A stretch of DNA of 64,000 bases from Rhizoctonia solani (taxonomy: Eukaryota; Basidiomycota; Agaricomycetes; Cantharellales; Ceratobasidiaceae): contig NC_057375.1 of assembly GCF_016906535.1 (NCBI RefSeq), positions 2,356,001-2,420,000 on the forward strand, in the 5' to 3' direction. A program made the position numbers and the translations under genes. The notes beneath the pieces were generated by a model. The model saw only the letters and a program-made list of their open reading frames with translations, made no database searches and was not told where the DNA came from. How positions within the stretch are numbered: position 1 is the stretch's first letter; each line of letters opens with the position of its first letter. Of this stretch, positions 43,371 through 55,230 are shown piece by piece.

Positions 43371-46300
43371 GACAAATGATGGATGACGTTATGCCTATTC
43401 CGACGATATGCTCTGTATTTTGATCCATATTGTATTCTACTTTCTATGATTATCTAGTATGAGGAAAATGATTCAATTTGTATAATCCTCTTAGGCGCAG
43501 ATGGGCTCATGATGCTATAGGCCAATTAAAATGCCCAAGTACCACGAATTTACCTGAGCTAATGATTACGCTGATTATGCACGTTGGCTTCAACAAATAA
43601 ATTCACCTGTGGGATAGCGCATATAAGCAGTACAGTCGGTAGCATACCTTTATTTGCGACATCATCTAGATACACTACTTAGCCGATATAGATAGATTCA
43701 AACTAACTTTCATTGGTGGGCTAGTTCTATTTGTACTTCCCTGGTACGTACTCCCCCCCCCCCAGTCGGTTCAATTACTTTGTAATTGGTACATCTGATT
43801 ATATTATCTAGGAAGCTTATTGTTCTCTACCAATGACGGCGTGGTTGTTGTATTTTGTGTTTATTTTCTCCATGGCCTCCTCTTTTCGAGGGAGTTCGGT
43901 TACCACCCAGTCATTCGCTATTTAAATCGACTACATCGCAGAGGTATGGGTATGGGTATTTTCGATCCACTTCTGCCACATCCCTCATTTCCCCCTTGCA
44001 GTCTTTACTGATTCGAATTATATGTTTCTGTTTTCCCCTCTTTCCGTACAGTGAACTCGCAAAGGTGCGGAGCTCCTGAACGCCAAAATATCCATTTATG
44101 TCTACCGCTATTGCCATGGATTTGCATCTTCAGCTCATCCTTGTGCCCTTTCTAGATGCGCATTATGGCTTTCTTTTTATGGATGAATGGCAAAATCGTC
44201 AAGTATTACGGGTTTTCTGTAGCCTTGAGGCTCACTGTGTTGCCTGGATCGATTGTACCCGTAAAATTGTGCGATTGTCCTCAAAGGCATGCCTCTAGTA
44301 AGGTTGCATGGATATATCGGACTCTAACTATGTTGTTTCCACCGAGATACTCTAACATTCTCCCTCGATGAGCAACTTCGGGAGCGTAGCCTCAAGCTGA
44401 CCCAGTGTAACTATATTATACCACACGGACTGCGTAGCATTCCACACAACAAAATCAAGACCATTTTCACCACTGGATTGTACTTACAGGTCGCGTTTGA
44501 GAGTAGCAGATTCATAATGCCCCTAATCTCACGGCCAAGTGTCACATGAACAATATGACCCACCTGACATAACCTAGTCTGTCGCATCCTCGATCGTCGC
44601 CTGTGCGAACGGCGAAGTACTACCCGATTAGGTGATATCAACGAAAGGCCTACCCTTCATAACAAGCTTATCTCGCCCCATCTTTCTCGATGAGTTCCAA
44701 CCGGGGCGCTCATCGAGGGATATCGCCGGCTGAGCTTCATCCCCATCGAGCGCCCATAGGCATCGATCATATCGGCTAAGTATTGATGCCTGCGCCTGCA
44801 GTCCCAGCTGCCATATGCATCGTAAAGCATTCTTCTCATGAGCTCGAAAACTAAAGATCGTAACTCAGATAGGCAGTCCAATCACAATTCAAGTAACCCA
44901 TATGAGCTGGCAAATATGGGTTGACGCTATCAAAGTTTCATCACACCGGTAGAGCCTATATTGCAAGTGGAATACTCTCACGATGAGAGCTAAGCGCCCT
45001 GTCTTATTTGGGGTTTATCAGCTAAAGTATCTCAATTGCTCCAATACTGCACATGATTAAATGCGCATACGCCCAGTTGATATCATATCAGGTTCGAGCT
45101 GAAAGATATAAGAGAGCTCAAACCCGGTGGTTTGCCAGATCTCCAACGCCTCATTGAGATAAATGGCAAGCTGATCGATACGGTCTTGCGACCCGGGTTC
45201 TCAATGGCTAGGGCCCCATAGAAATCGTATCACTTCCAAGGAACAATTCATATAGATCTACTTGAATAACAAGGGCGGCCAGTCTTGGACAGAGATATTT
45301 CAGTTGCAAATGTAAGGAAGGACAAACCGGTGATTGATATGTGCCGATATAGACATGCCTGTAAGAAACTTTGCGGCCATACTGTAAGAACATGGGCTCA
45401 CCCCCGTAAGCGTCCAGCACGCACCCGTGGAACTTAGGCTGGTGCCATATCAATGACGACACGCAATTACATCTTTGGGCATATGACCACTTGGAGAATC
45501 TGAGCGGCCATGCCAGTTCCAAAGATATCCATTTGACAAGGATATATATGAATCGCTTAACCCCTTATTGCGATTAGTTTTTGACGTCGACTGAGCTCGC
45601 AGCTGGGCGTTGTCTGAATTGTATAATAGAATGATGCTGGATCCATACCTTGGGTGAATATATGTCTAACACTCGTGCGAGACATTGAGGACCAAAAACG
45701 GAAATTATTGGCGATTACGCAAGACTGTACCAACACAACGAAATCACCGGCCACAGTGAAGACGAGCCTGACTGATGGATATCACACTTACAAACCTCAA
45801 GGAACGCAGAAAATCTGTAAAAATGTGATCGGAAGCGTAAGACCCGCTGTGACGACTGCCAACATGGCGGAATACGCCTAATTAGGAGAAAATGATCGAT
45901 ACATGGAACCCCGGGATGCGCGGGACAAATCGAGCCGGTCCAGAGGCTAAATAGGACGCGCGCGGCATCGGTCACGATAGGGGTGATGGCAGAATCCTGC
46001 TCTGCCTAATTCTAGTATGGTAACATTCCTTCTATCCGTCCTAGCTCATGACTGAGCTGGCCAAATCGAGCCACAGTAGTTATTCGGCCTATAGTGCGTC
46101 CGAGGGCATTGTGTTGCACTTGAACGAGCTTGCCCACCGGAACAATTAAGCGGCTCATGGAAGGAAAGACGATCTCAATGCTTCTGGAGGTGGGCGAGGA
46201 ACCTGGCACCATAGGCCTCGGCTGAAAAGAATAATATGGTTGGGGGCATCATGCGATCAATGCGTTGGGTTGGCGGCGGGAGTCACCGATAAACGAGTAA

Positions 46301-49087
46301 TCTAGACCTCGAGGTGGGCGATCAGGCTGAAATGAGTATTGCTTTATTTCAGGGTAAACAAGGGCGGGGGCGGTTTGCCCTTCAAGGTGTTCGATCAAAT
46401 TTGAATTTCAGCTGCCTGACTTGCGCACCAAGTCCCTTACATATATGGGATCCTGAGGCTGTTTAAAGACCACAAGAAGGCGGAGTAGACTTTCAGGAGG
46501 AGCGAGTGGGGTAGTTAGTGGCTCTGGGTGGAGTCGCAAGGGAGCACGGTCAAAGACACTAGGTTAGCGGGGACGTCGCCTGCAAATGAATGGGACGGCG
46601 TTGGGATGCACCCTCGCGCGCGCATGTATGACAAAATAAGAAAGACAAAATGATATGAATACAAGCCCCGTGCACTCGGTTCAAGCCAAGAGCATTTCAA
46701 CTTTTCACACGGCAACCGACTCACGGCGCATACAGTTTATCTCATTCAGTTTCCATAGCGTCCTTTGCCCAATCGTGGACATCTCAAGAGGTACAATACC
46801 ATTGAATCGTAGCGTACTCTAAAAGATCACCCACCCCTAAATGACGAGTGCCAAAAGGCTATCTAGATCGCATTCAGTCGCACAAGATCAAGCAAAAGTA
46901 TGCCCAATCAACCAACCTCCGTTCCGATATGACCGGACGCTAGTAGCAGCCTACTCAATGCCGGTATTCGAAGTCGGCAGACGCCCCGTCTCGACGCGTA
47001 AATTAGGCCGCTCCCGTCCATCCACCCGAGTTAAACCCCTGATCGAAGATATCCTAAAAGCGAGGCAAACAAAAATAAAAATAAAGTTGAGGGACGCACA
47101 TGAGGGGTGTGTGGACACAAAAGACATCGGGCCGATGGGCCGATCCTTACGGTACAGGGAAATCGTAAGACCGAGGGTGGTCAAAAGTAAGCCGCCCCAG
47201 GTCATCACCATATGTGTTCAAGGTTTAGATTTATCCGGCAATCAAAAGGAGGGACAAACTCCAGAAGAAGGAGAAGAAGAGGACACATCCAGCGAGGTGG
47301 GGCGAGTGGAGCCGATATCCCACAAAAGGGATATGAAACGCAAAGCTCGGCGAGGTGTGGCCGCACCAGGTGTACAATGCATATACACTCAGCCCCCGAC
47401 CTCCTATTCCGTCGAAATCTATATATGAAATCAATCACGGGGAGGGGACTAAAGTAATTCGGGCCACATCGAGGCAAAGTGTAAAAAAACCAGGCCAAGC
47501 GAGTGATCTCTGCAGAGAGGGGGAGATTCGCCCATCGACGGGGAGGTGCGATCGCGGTTGGCGATAGGGTGTGATGAGGGCACAGGGCGCATCGACCGAA
47601 TTCACGTCACATGTCTAGCGATTTTTGCGCATTTACATTATTACACGAGGGCATGTGTAAATGAATCGGAGCTGCGTTGGATCGGAGTTGGGTTCGGTTT
47701 TGGGATCGCAAGGCGGGAAGCTCGTTTCTTTTCCTTCTTCTGGCCAAACCAGACAAACGTGGGCGAATTCCAAATAGAGTCGATCGATGCGCATCGGGCC
47801 GGCCGGTTGTCGATCAGATCCGGACCTCGTATCCCCTCAGCAACGAGCGCGTTGGCGAGTGGGTATTCCAGGTACGGTACCATCGCAGAACCTCTGAGAG
47901 CATGCGAAGCCCAACAACAAAAGGAGGGGGGAGGGGGAATCGAGGAGAAGACCATATGTCTGTTTCGGATATGCCCATGCTGTCAGCGGGGAGTGTGGAT
48001 TGCCGAATGTTGGGATCTCAGATCCGAAATTGGCGTAGAGGGCAACCTGGCTGATCTGTGCAATAAAGTATCGCTACAAGGAACCGCATTAGCGCAAAAA
48101 TGTCGAAAATCGATTCAACCGACTTGAAACCGCTCTCATGAGGTGCGACCGAGTGCAGCCGGACCGCACATAAACGGACATCAAACCTATATGGGGGGGA
48201 CATTAAATCTAGATGAAAATTTTTCAGCCAAGATATCAGCAACACAAATCAGTCGTAACCTAATTCACGCATTCATGCCATCCGAACCTGATGTCAAAAG
48301 AAAAAAAGCGCGCACATCCGACATCGTGAGAGACCGATATCGATCGATACGCGACACTTGAATATAAAAAGTCAATCGAAGGCGTGATAGGTCTGGATCC
48401 GAAGCGTAAGTTTCCGTGCTCGACGACAGTGATGCCCCGCAGCGCGCGCGATGTATGGATGCTGATTGTCCGGGATCGATTGTTTCGGATGTAGTGTAGT
48501 AGATAGATTGATATTGAGCCCATTGCATTGTTGGACATCAAAGGAAGGCGCCTTGAATAGAATGTTCGGTCCCCCAGGTGGACGAATCGAGGTGCGGGAG
48601 CGAAAGAGTCCGGCGGCAAGCGTAAGTTCAGACCAGCCACGTCACCGGCAAAGTGCTGTGGGCTGTGGTGACCCCGAGGGCGTGTTATCATCGGCAAACT
48701 TTCCTGGCCATGTAATCAAGTTGAATGTTGTCGTGGGTCGACCAAAGGTCTTACGAGACAAACACCTCGATTGGATACGCATGAGGTCATTCTCACAGCG
48801 ATCGAGTCGTACGCCGCTATTTGTGCAGGGTGAGATCGACGGCATGATCGTCGAGACGGGCCAATCGGATGGGTAGAAAAGGCACGCGACAGAGAGTAGA
48901 ATTGAATTCAAAATAACAAAAATATTCATAACCACATACTTATAAAACATGAAACATGGTATGCAAGCTGGGTGGAGATATAGCAAAAAGATCAAAAAGT
49001 GGACATACAAGAAAAGAGAGAGAGAGATAGCGATAGCCCTGAAATGTAGTATAGTACCAAAAATGAAAAAAGGAGTCAAAAAAGGCG
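43371..49087. other. 5.7-kb stretch without a supported gene
   Basis: ORFs up to 195 codons exist (46841-47428, 47546-48127) but overlap others on both strands, carry no motif and are rich in Arg/Ser/Gly. A minus-strand frame at 45208-45522 is the most protein-like but matches no family I know. A C11 run is at 43753-43763. Composition changes toward GC-rich, CG-dinucleotide-rich sequence from about 46.5 kb. Confidence 0.45.
43753..43763. repeat. C11 homopolymer
   Basis: Eleven cytosines in a row; a likely length-variable site. Confidence 0.9.
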
Positions 49088-50830
49088 CTAATCACGATAG
49101 CTCCCAATCGGAATGACATTAATCGGGCGAACTCCGCCTGCACCCTCACTCCCGCTGGACGAATAGGTGCGGGATGAATCAGAATACGGGCGAGTGGCCG
49201 ACTCGGAGTAGGGCTTGTCCGGGTACGCGGGGGTGTATGGCTCGGGGTAGCCTCTGGTGCTGGAGGGAGTGCGACTGGAAGGGGGTCGATCGTATCGGCC
49301 GAGACCGTTGTAGCTAGAGTCTGCGCGGGGACGTTTCAAGCTCTGAGACTGGGGTTCGTCGGTGCGGCCCGATTCAAGGGCGGCCACGGTGGCTAGATCC
49401 ATGAGACCGCTAGGGGCGTCGGTCTCAACCTTGACATCTGGACTGTGGGAACCGACGGGGGAGCGTGGGTTGGGGGGAACGGCTATCACAGGCGCGCTAG
49501 ATCCTACGAGCGAGGATGGAAGGCTGGAGGAGGGAGGCGGGGCGAGCGAGGACGGGAGGTTGGTGGATACAGGGAGACTAGTGGAAGAGGCAAGGGGGGC
49601 AGAGGTTGGCGGGGGGCCTTGAAAGGGATCGGCGGTGCCAGGTCGGGAGGCCGGGGACTGAACATTTGAACTTGAAGAGAAATGAGAAGGAATCAGGCAG
49701 AGATGGGATAGAAACTGACCTGAAAGCCTCACCCCGCCACTCATTAGTATTGGCCTGGCCGCCACGGCGTCTGCCTGCGCCACTGGCCTTGGCCCATTTC
49801 AAACCACAGGCATTGCAGAGGGTCTTGGGCCCGTGAGGACCACGCCTCCACTCGGGGCTATCGGTCCTGGCGCAGGTTGTGCAAACACGGGGGGAAGACG
49901 GGTGGGCTCGGGTTGGGCGGCTCTGTTGGTGAAGCGCCGGCGGAGTTAGAGAGAAACGGGCCGGAAGCGAACATGGGCTTACCCGTTTCTTGGGCCGGTC
50001 TGGCTGGGGGTCTGTCGCTGTGGTGGCGGTGGTGGTCGCTGCGGCAGCCTTGTCCTCGTCTGCGAGCTCATCGACCTCGGTGGGGGAGCCTGGGTCGGGG
50101 TCTTCGTCCATGGGGAGGGTGTGCTGTGTGGGGGGAGTGGGGGCAGGGCGGGTGGTATAGGCTGCATAGGGGGCATAGGCGGGGACGAGGGGAGGGGGGT
50201 TGGGACCGGGTGCGGGAACGGGGATGCCGCCGTGTGCGCGGTGGGGGATGAGGGGGAAGAGGGGCAGGGCATGGGGAGTGGGACCGGGGACTGGCACGGG
50301 GGCAGCGAGTGGCATGGACATGAGTGTCTGGTGGGCAACCATGTTGTGCAGACTCATAGCACCGGGAGAGGACTGGGTCGGACGAGGGGACGACGTGCGG
50401 GACGGAGTAGTGGGGGAAACAGCGGGTGTGGCATGGGCCGTGGCATCTCTGTGCCGCCGATTGAACGCCTCTCGCAGCGAATACAGTCGCATGAGCTCGC
50501 CCGCATTGCGTTCGGCCTCGCGCAACACCTCTGGGACAGCGAGTCGGTTCTGCTTGATTGCCTGGGCAAGCATGTCCCGCATCTCCCGCACACTCGGATT
50601 CGATGTCGTCCGCAGCTCATACAGCTTGGTCTGTGCGACCCACCATGCATGCGGTCTGCCACAATCATCAGCGACTGGCAAACGAAAACATTGACTACGC
50701 ACCTGTCGTCCCCGTCGGCAGTCAGCAGAAAACTCGGGAGCTGCTCGGGCGGCATCCGCGCATGGCCAGAGAACAACAGATTCTGTCCATCATACTCAAA
50801 CTCGCCCCAGTCAACGCGCGCATTAGCCAT
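49088..50830 (-). CDS. GATA-type zinc finger transcription factor
   Basis: Four exons: 50830-50703, 50655-49983, 49922-49720, 49670-49088, introns 47, 60 and 49 nt, all in frame, 528 residues. N-terminus (residues 1-45) has [20 protein letters not shown] then [12 protein letters not shown]. Residues 50-110 form a helical Arg/Glu-rich segment ([20 protein letters not shown]). Then a Pro/Ala-rich region, acidic [11 protein letters not shown] and basic PKKR. The single GATA finger CTTC-X18-CNAC uses Cys 281, 284, 303 and 306 with [20 protein letters not shown]; the 18-residue loop is the White-Collar/plant type. The C-terminal half is Ser/Pro-rich, then Tyr-rich ([20 protein letters not shown]). 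It would bind GATA sites in the nucleus. I see no PAS domain, so it is not an obvious WC-1/WC-2 orthologue. Start chosen at 50830; another Met lies 22 codons upstream. Confidence 0.9.
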
Positions 50831-52500
50831 GGAAAACGGAACGGAACGGGGCGGGGCGGGGGGATGTGGTCGTTTGGAACAAGCCTCCCTCGGCACTCAA
50901 TCCGATCTGATCGACGACCGGGCCGATGCGGCCGATGCCCATCGATCGATTCCTCCGGCCAACAAACAAGTCTCCAAATATTCAAATCCGCCCTTGTTCG
51001 ATCCTTCACTCCACTCCTCACACATTTCCCACTTGTCCCGATGTCTGTCCAATTATCACTATCCCTTATTTTTGTCCTCTCCCCTAAAACACACGGCCTC
51101 TTCCCTGCTGATCAAGCGGACTCGACTCCTGAACCTTGTTGCATTCCCTTGCCAGCCTCAACTCCCTCGGATTCCTTGCACAGCATCCGTACCTTGCTCC
51201 CTCCCTCCGCCCGCTATACCAGTGCATCACCGCGTCGGGGGGCCAATTCACTCTCAGACTCCACCGAAACACGTCTGGCCACTCGACACCACGCGATCCA
51301 TACCGTCACGTGCACTAGGCCTCTCTATTCTCCCCCTCTACACAACCGCTGGGACGACACGCACCCAGTCGATCCAGGGTCCCATTTCAACGCTCTCGTC
51401 GGATCGCAAACTCTTGCTTGATGAGCGCCAAGCCGTTCAACACGTATCTGATCACCCCGACTTTTGGTTGCCGAGTATCCCTACGTATACGCTTTTAGCC
51501 CACACCGATGCGGTAGCTCTTCCTTTTCTCTTGACCATCAATCAAGATGCGTTCTCAACCACGTCTATTTGTTTAATCACCACACCGTACGTGTTATTAC
51601 ATAACACTGTAACCCTTCTTTTTTATATAGGGATCCGTCCGTTGAATCGACGAACGCTCGGTGTCTTAGGTCCTTGGCCTCAAGTTCGGCAAGTTATAGC
51701 TCTAGCAAACTCTGAGTCTAACATCCCTAGTCTATTAGCTAGCCGTAGAAACGCCAAAGCTCATGATAGAGTTCAGACAGTGATCACTTTTATTATACGA
51801 CCGCGGAATCCGCTACTCCTGGCCATTGCTCTCACACAACACATCCGACCGGCCGCGTGCTGGTTTCAATTTCGACGTTTTACCAACCGAATCTATTCAC
51901 CCTGTGGGGAGGATGCTCGTTTCGAAAGACGCGTATCGGATGGTCGACGGCATAGATATTATATTGGCCGCGCGTACGTCCTACATCATTGGAACTCAGT
52001 AACGTTTACATCAAGTTTCTAGCACGTATCATGTAAATCAGCTGGGGAAAGCGGTCGGCACTATGCGGTTCAAACAGAACGTCCCGAATCAGGTCGCCGA
52101 GCTGGTATAACGTTCCGGTTGAGGCTGACCCAGTACAGGCATTCGATCGTCGCTAGATCTCGGCATTTGGCTCGATCAAGATGGTTGCCGTATCACTTTG
52201 AAGCCCAAGGTCTCTTCCTTGCTCCTAGGCCACGTTTTACGGCAAGTCAAGCGCTGCATCCCAGGGCTCTTGTTTGACCAACGCACCCGAAACGGTACGT
52301 ATTCAGTCTTTGACCTTGACGATCTCAAGATTGGTGGTTTGTCTATGATACCACATTGTCTACAAACAATCTATCCCGATGTTCGTCCCATACAAAATCA
52401 GAGCCAGCGTCGGCATCTATTCGGACAAAACTCTAAATGGATTCGACTGAAATTTGTCATCTTATCCTGGTAGACCCTCGTAAATTACGCCCTTTGGTTA
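50831..52500. other. Upstream region of the GATA gene, no supported gene
   Basis: 1.7 kb. A 633-codon plus-strand frame (50121-52022) crosses into the antisense of the GATA gene and has no family features. The stretch 51420-52480 has weak coding character (e.g. 52198-52473), but I recognise nothing. CT-rich sequence at 50985-51130 may be GATA promoter or 5' UTR. Confidence 0.4.
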
Positions 52501-52685
52501 TAGTATGAAAAATTGCTTGAATTTTGGAGAATAATGAGATTCTTGCTTTTGTCTGTGATTCAAATTGCGTGAGACTTTGTCATTATGGTCTCCTATGCCA
52601 TGCGCACCTACTGTCAAAATTTGGGGCAATTCTATTGAGGTCAAAAATAATCGATTTCTAACTAATTTTATCACTGCAGCCTTGA

Positions 52686-53174
52686 GGACCGGTCGCCAAC
52701 CGGTCAATTGGAAATTTAACAAAAATCGTCAAAAATGCGGACCATGACGCACTTTCCAAAAATGGAAAGACATTTGAAATTGGTCAAGAACTCGTTGAGA
52801 AAACAGCAAAATACATTCGTGGACGCGATTCAGAAACTTCTTTTATTATCTCACATAGTAGAGCTAGCTCATACAATCATTTTGACACCAGAACGATGTT
52901 ATTTGGCTTAGTATTTGTGGAGATATACTGGAAACAATATACATGTAGAGCTTTGGCGCCAGAGGGGACCGGTCGGCGACCGGTCCTCCCTCAGATAATT
53001 GACCATCCCGAATGTCACCACAATAAGGTCTGTAAGTGCTCAAAAAATGCGCATAACTGCACAGAGTACCTCAGTACTAGAACGGCGTAGATTGGATCAG
53101 TATTGAGTGAGATACACGCAAGACAAAGTTGATGGTCTGCTCGACACCAGAGGGGACCGGTCGCCGACCGGTCC
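52686..53174. repeat. Three copies of a 21-nt palindrome
   Basis: GGACCGGTCG-N-CGACCGGTCC occurs at 52966-52986 (centre G) and 53154-53174 (centre C), each a perfect 10-bp inverted repeat, and with one arm mismatch at 52686-52705. Two copies follow CCAGAGG. The surrounding 52.5-53.4 kb is AT-rich and non-coding. Confidence 0.9.
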
Positions 53175-54134
53175 TCAGGGTCCTATAGTGAGGGACGTTT
53201 GTGAAATCTCATCACAACCAAGTGTTTAGTAGCTCATAAAATGCAGAAAATTCGGCTCTCCTCATTGATATCCCACAATATGCTGAGAAAATTAGTTAAC
53301 AGCCATAAAACATCAGATTAAGTGTAGAGCTGAACAATAAATTCTCAAGACACTGTACAGATCTATCTAAGACTTAAGTGACATACCACATGGGGTAATT
53401 GGACATGCTCTTTCCAATGATGGCACTAAGTAGATCTAAAAATGGAAACATGATAGCCTATTTGGATATTTATCCTGGACTTTGGAAGATATTTTGAATT
53501 ACCTGGCTAAGTAAATTAGAGGGCTATATGCTTATACTATTGGACTAGGAAAACACATAGCAATGGGTTATTGAGTCCGCTCTTTCCATTTATGGTAGTG
53601 TCAACTTCCCAAAATGGAAATCCAATGCCCTATTAGGGCATCATTGTCAGATTTCATATGACATTTTCAAATACCCTTGATATATATATGAATCAACTCG
53701 GAATCACGTGGCTCCTTAGCAAGATTTCAATATCTAAGTGGATTACATAACTTGTCAAATGTCAATATGGACCCTGTCAAGTGATATATATGTCAAACAA
53801 TCCGGAATTGATGGGTCTCCTAGTAGAATTTAATTTTCAGGGTAGATTATAAAGCAGGACTCAAGTGTAGGGGTCATTTAGTGTGAGGCACACTGAAACA
53901 TACACAGGTGCACAAATCAAATGCAACATTTGACCTGTCAACCTTGCAGCTGCTGTGACAGGCTGTGTAGGCCAATTTGTACTCAAGTATCATAATAAAA
54001 AGTGCTTGGACATAGTTAAAGAAGTCACATAACAATTTATAGCACATCTGACCTAAGTTTTAAGCCCACCTAGGATACTAGGATGGGCCCTAGGATGGAC
54101 CTAGGATGGACTGGTGAGTGACTGACTTCCCCAG
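53175..54134. other. AT-rich non-coding sequence
   Basis: No open frame of note. Short phrases recur (e.g. TTTCCAATGATGG / TTTCCATTTATGG, AAAATGGAAA), suggesting old repeat material. CCTAGGATGG-type phrases cluster at about 54065-54110. Confidence 0.4.
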
Positions 54135-54395
54135 TTTTAAGGTGACTTAGGATGCATCCTAACACATCCTAGGTAGCATACATAAGCCACAAGTGCATGA
54201 GATTCCCCCCTTCCTCATCACACAGGTGACTGGACTTACATGAGACTTGACTTAGATGGTTTAGATGGTTTTAAGGTGACTTAGGACACGTCCTAACACA
54301 TCCTAGGCTATTTACATAAGCCATAAGTACATAGGATCCCCCATCTTCATCACACAGAGGTTTGACTTAGATGAGACTGGACTTAAATGAGTGGT
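54135..54395. repeat. Diverged tandem duplication, period about 134 bp
   Basis: TTTTAAGGTGACTTAGGA begins at 54135 and 54269. Both copies continue through CCTAACACATCCTAGG, ACATAAGCCA, CATCACACAG and ACTTAGATG. Confidence 0.8.
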
Positions 54396-54540
54396 TAGAT
54401 GTACTGGGTTAGGAAATCACTTTAACTACTTCTGTATTTGGGAAAGAGTTAGCATGGCGTACCTGGTACGCCCTTGGAAGCACCACCCAGTACAATAGCA
54501 CACCAGCTACACCATGTGTGACTAACAAAGCGCTGGGATA

Positions 54541-54737
54541 CCCGGTCCGCTATGTGTGACTTGGGGAGTTGGCGCACTTGGTCTGCTATGTGTGACTCGG
54601 GGAGTTGGCGTACCCAGTCCGCAATGTGTGACTTGGGGAGTTGGCGCACCCGGTCCGCTATGTGTGACTCAAGGCGTGTTGGCGTACCTGGTCTGCCATG
54701 GGTGACTTAGGATGGGTGACTTAGGGCGTGCTAGCGT
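54541..54737. repeat. 36-bp minisatellite
   Basis: Units start at 54541, 54577, 54613 and 54649 (exact 36-bp spacing, CCCGGTCCGCTATGTGTGAC type), followed by degenerate units to about 54737. Because 36 is a multiple of 3, a minus-strand frame reads as a 12-residue repeat (RQLPKSHIADxV); I do not consider it a gene. Confidence 0.9.
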
Positions 54738-54750
54738 ACCTGGTTTGCTT

Positions 54751-54966
54751 AGGTTATTACAAAGTAGTAGGTTGGTGGTAGGTTGAACCAAGCTACACTG
54801 CAGGGTGAACTGTGAGATGGCACAGGGTGTAAACCAGGTGGACACAACCCACATATGGTGTTAGGGTGGATTATAGGGAAAGCATCAGCCCTCCTACAAA
54901 AAGTTGCGTACTTTACACACAGCAATACCACCATCCCCTAAGTTAGGGTGAGTCATGTGACAACTG
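54751..54966. repeat. Dispersed repeat D, copy 1
   Basis: Starts AGGTTATTACAAAGTAG and ends GTCATGTGACAACTG; repeated in the same orientation at 59762-60024. It includes one unit related to the 83-bp satellite (GTTAGGGTGGATTATAGGG). Confidence 0.92.
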
Positions 54967-55230
54967 TTGTAAATTGGGGGAAAAGAGGTTGAGACTCTGG
55001 TGCTGAGCAGAGTCTGTGTTGGAAGATTTCCCAATTTCCAAGCTAAGTAAAGAAGTAGGTTAGGTTGTAGAGGGAAAAGTCTTGGAAAACTTTTGGAAAT
55101 ATTGTGTTTTTCCTGTGATCACTGATCTGTTTGCTGTCATACTTGGAGCTTATGTATATATAGCACATATGCATGTGCCCACTAATTTATAGCCCAATTG
55201 GTGATGGCAACCTGAGACCAAGTTAGGTTA

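Noticed and set aside
45208..45522. Minus-strand frame considered as an F-box/LRR fragment
   Set aside because: Leucine spacing is irregular and no F-box lies upstream.
46841..47428. 195-codon ORF, basic protein
   Set aside because: No domain, overlapped by other frames, no splice or start context; cannot be told from chance.
47546..48127. 193-codon ORF
   Set aside because: Overlapping open frames on both strands and no motif; the GC-rich composition inflates frame length.
50121..52022. 633-codon plus-strand ORF
   Set aside because: Its first third is antisense to the well-supported GATA gene, GC-rich and low-complexity; the rest has no motif or homology I recognise.
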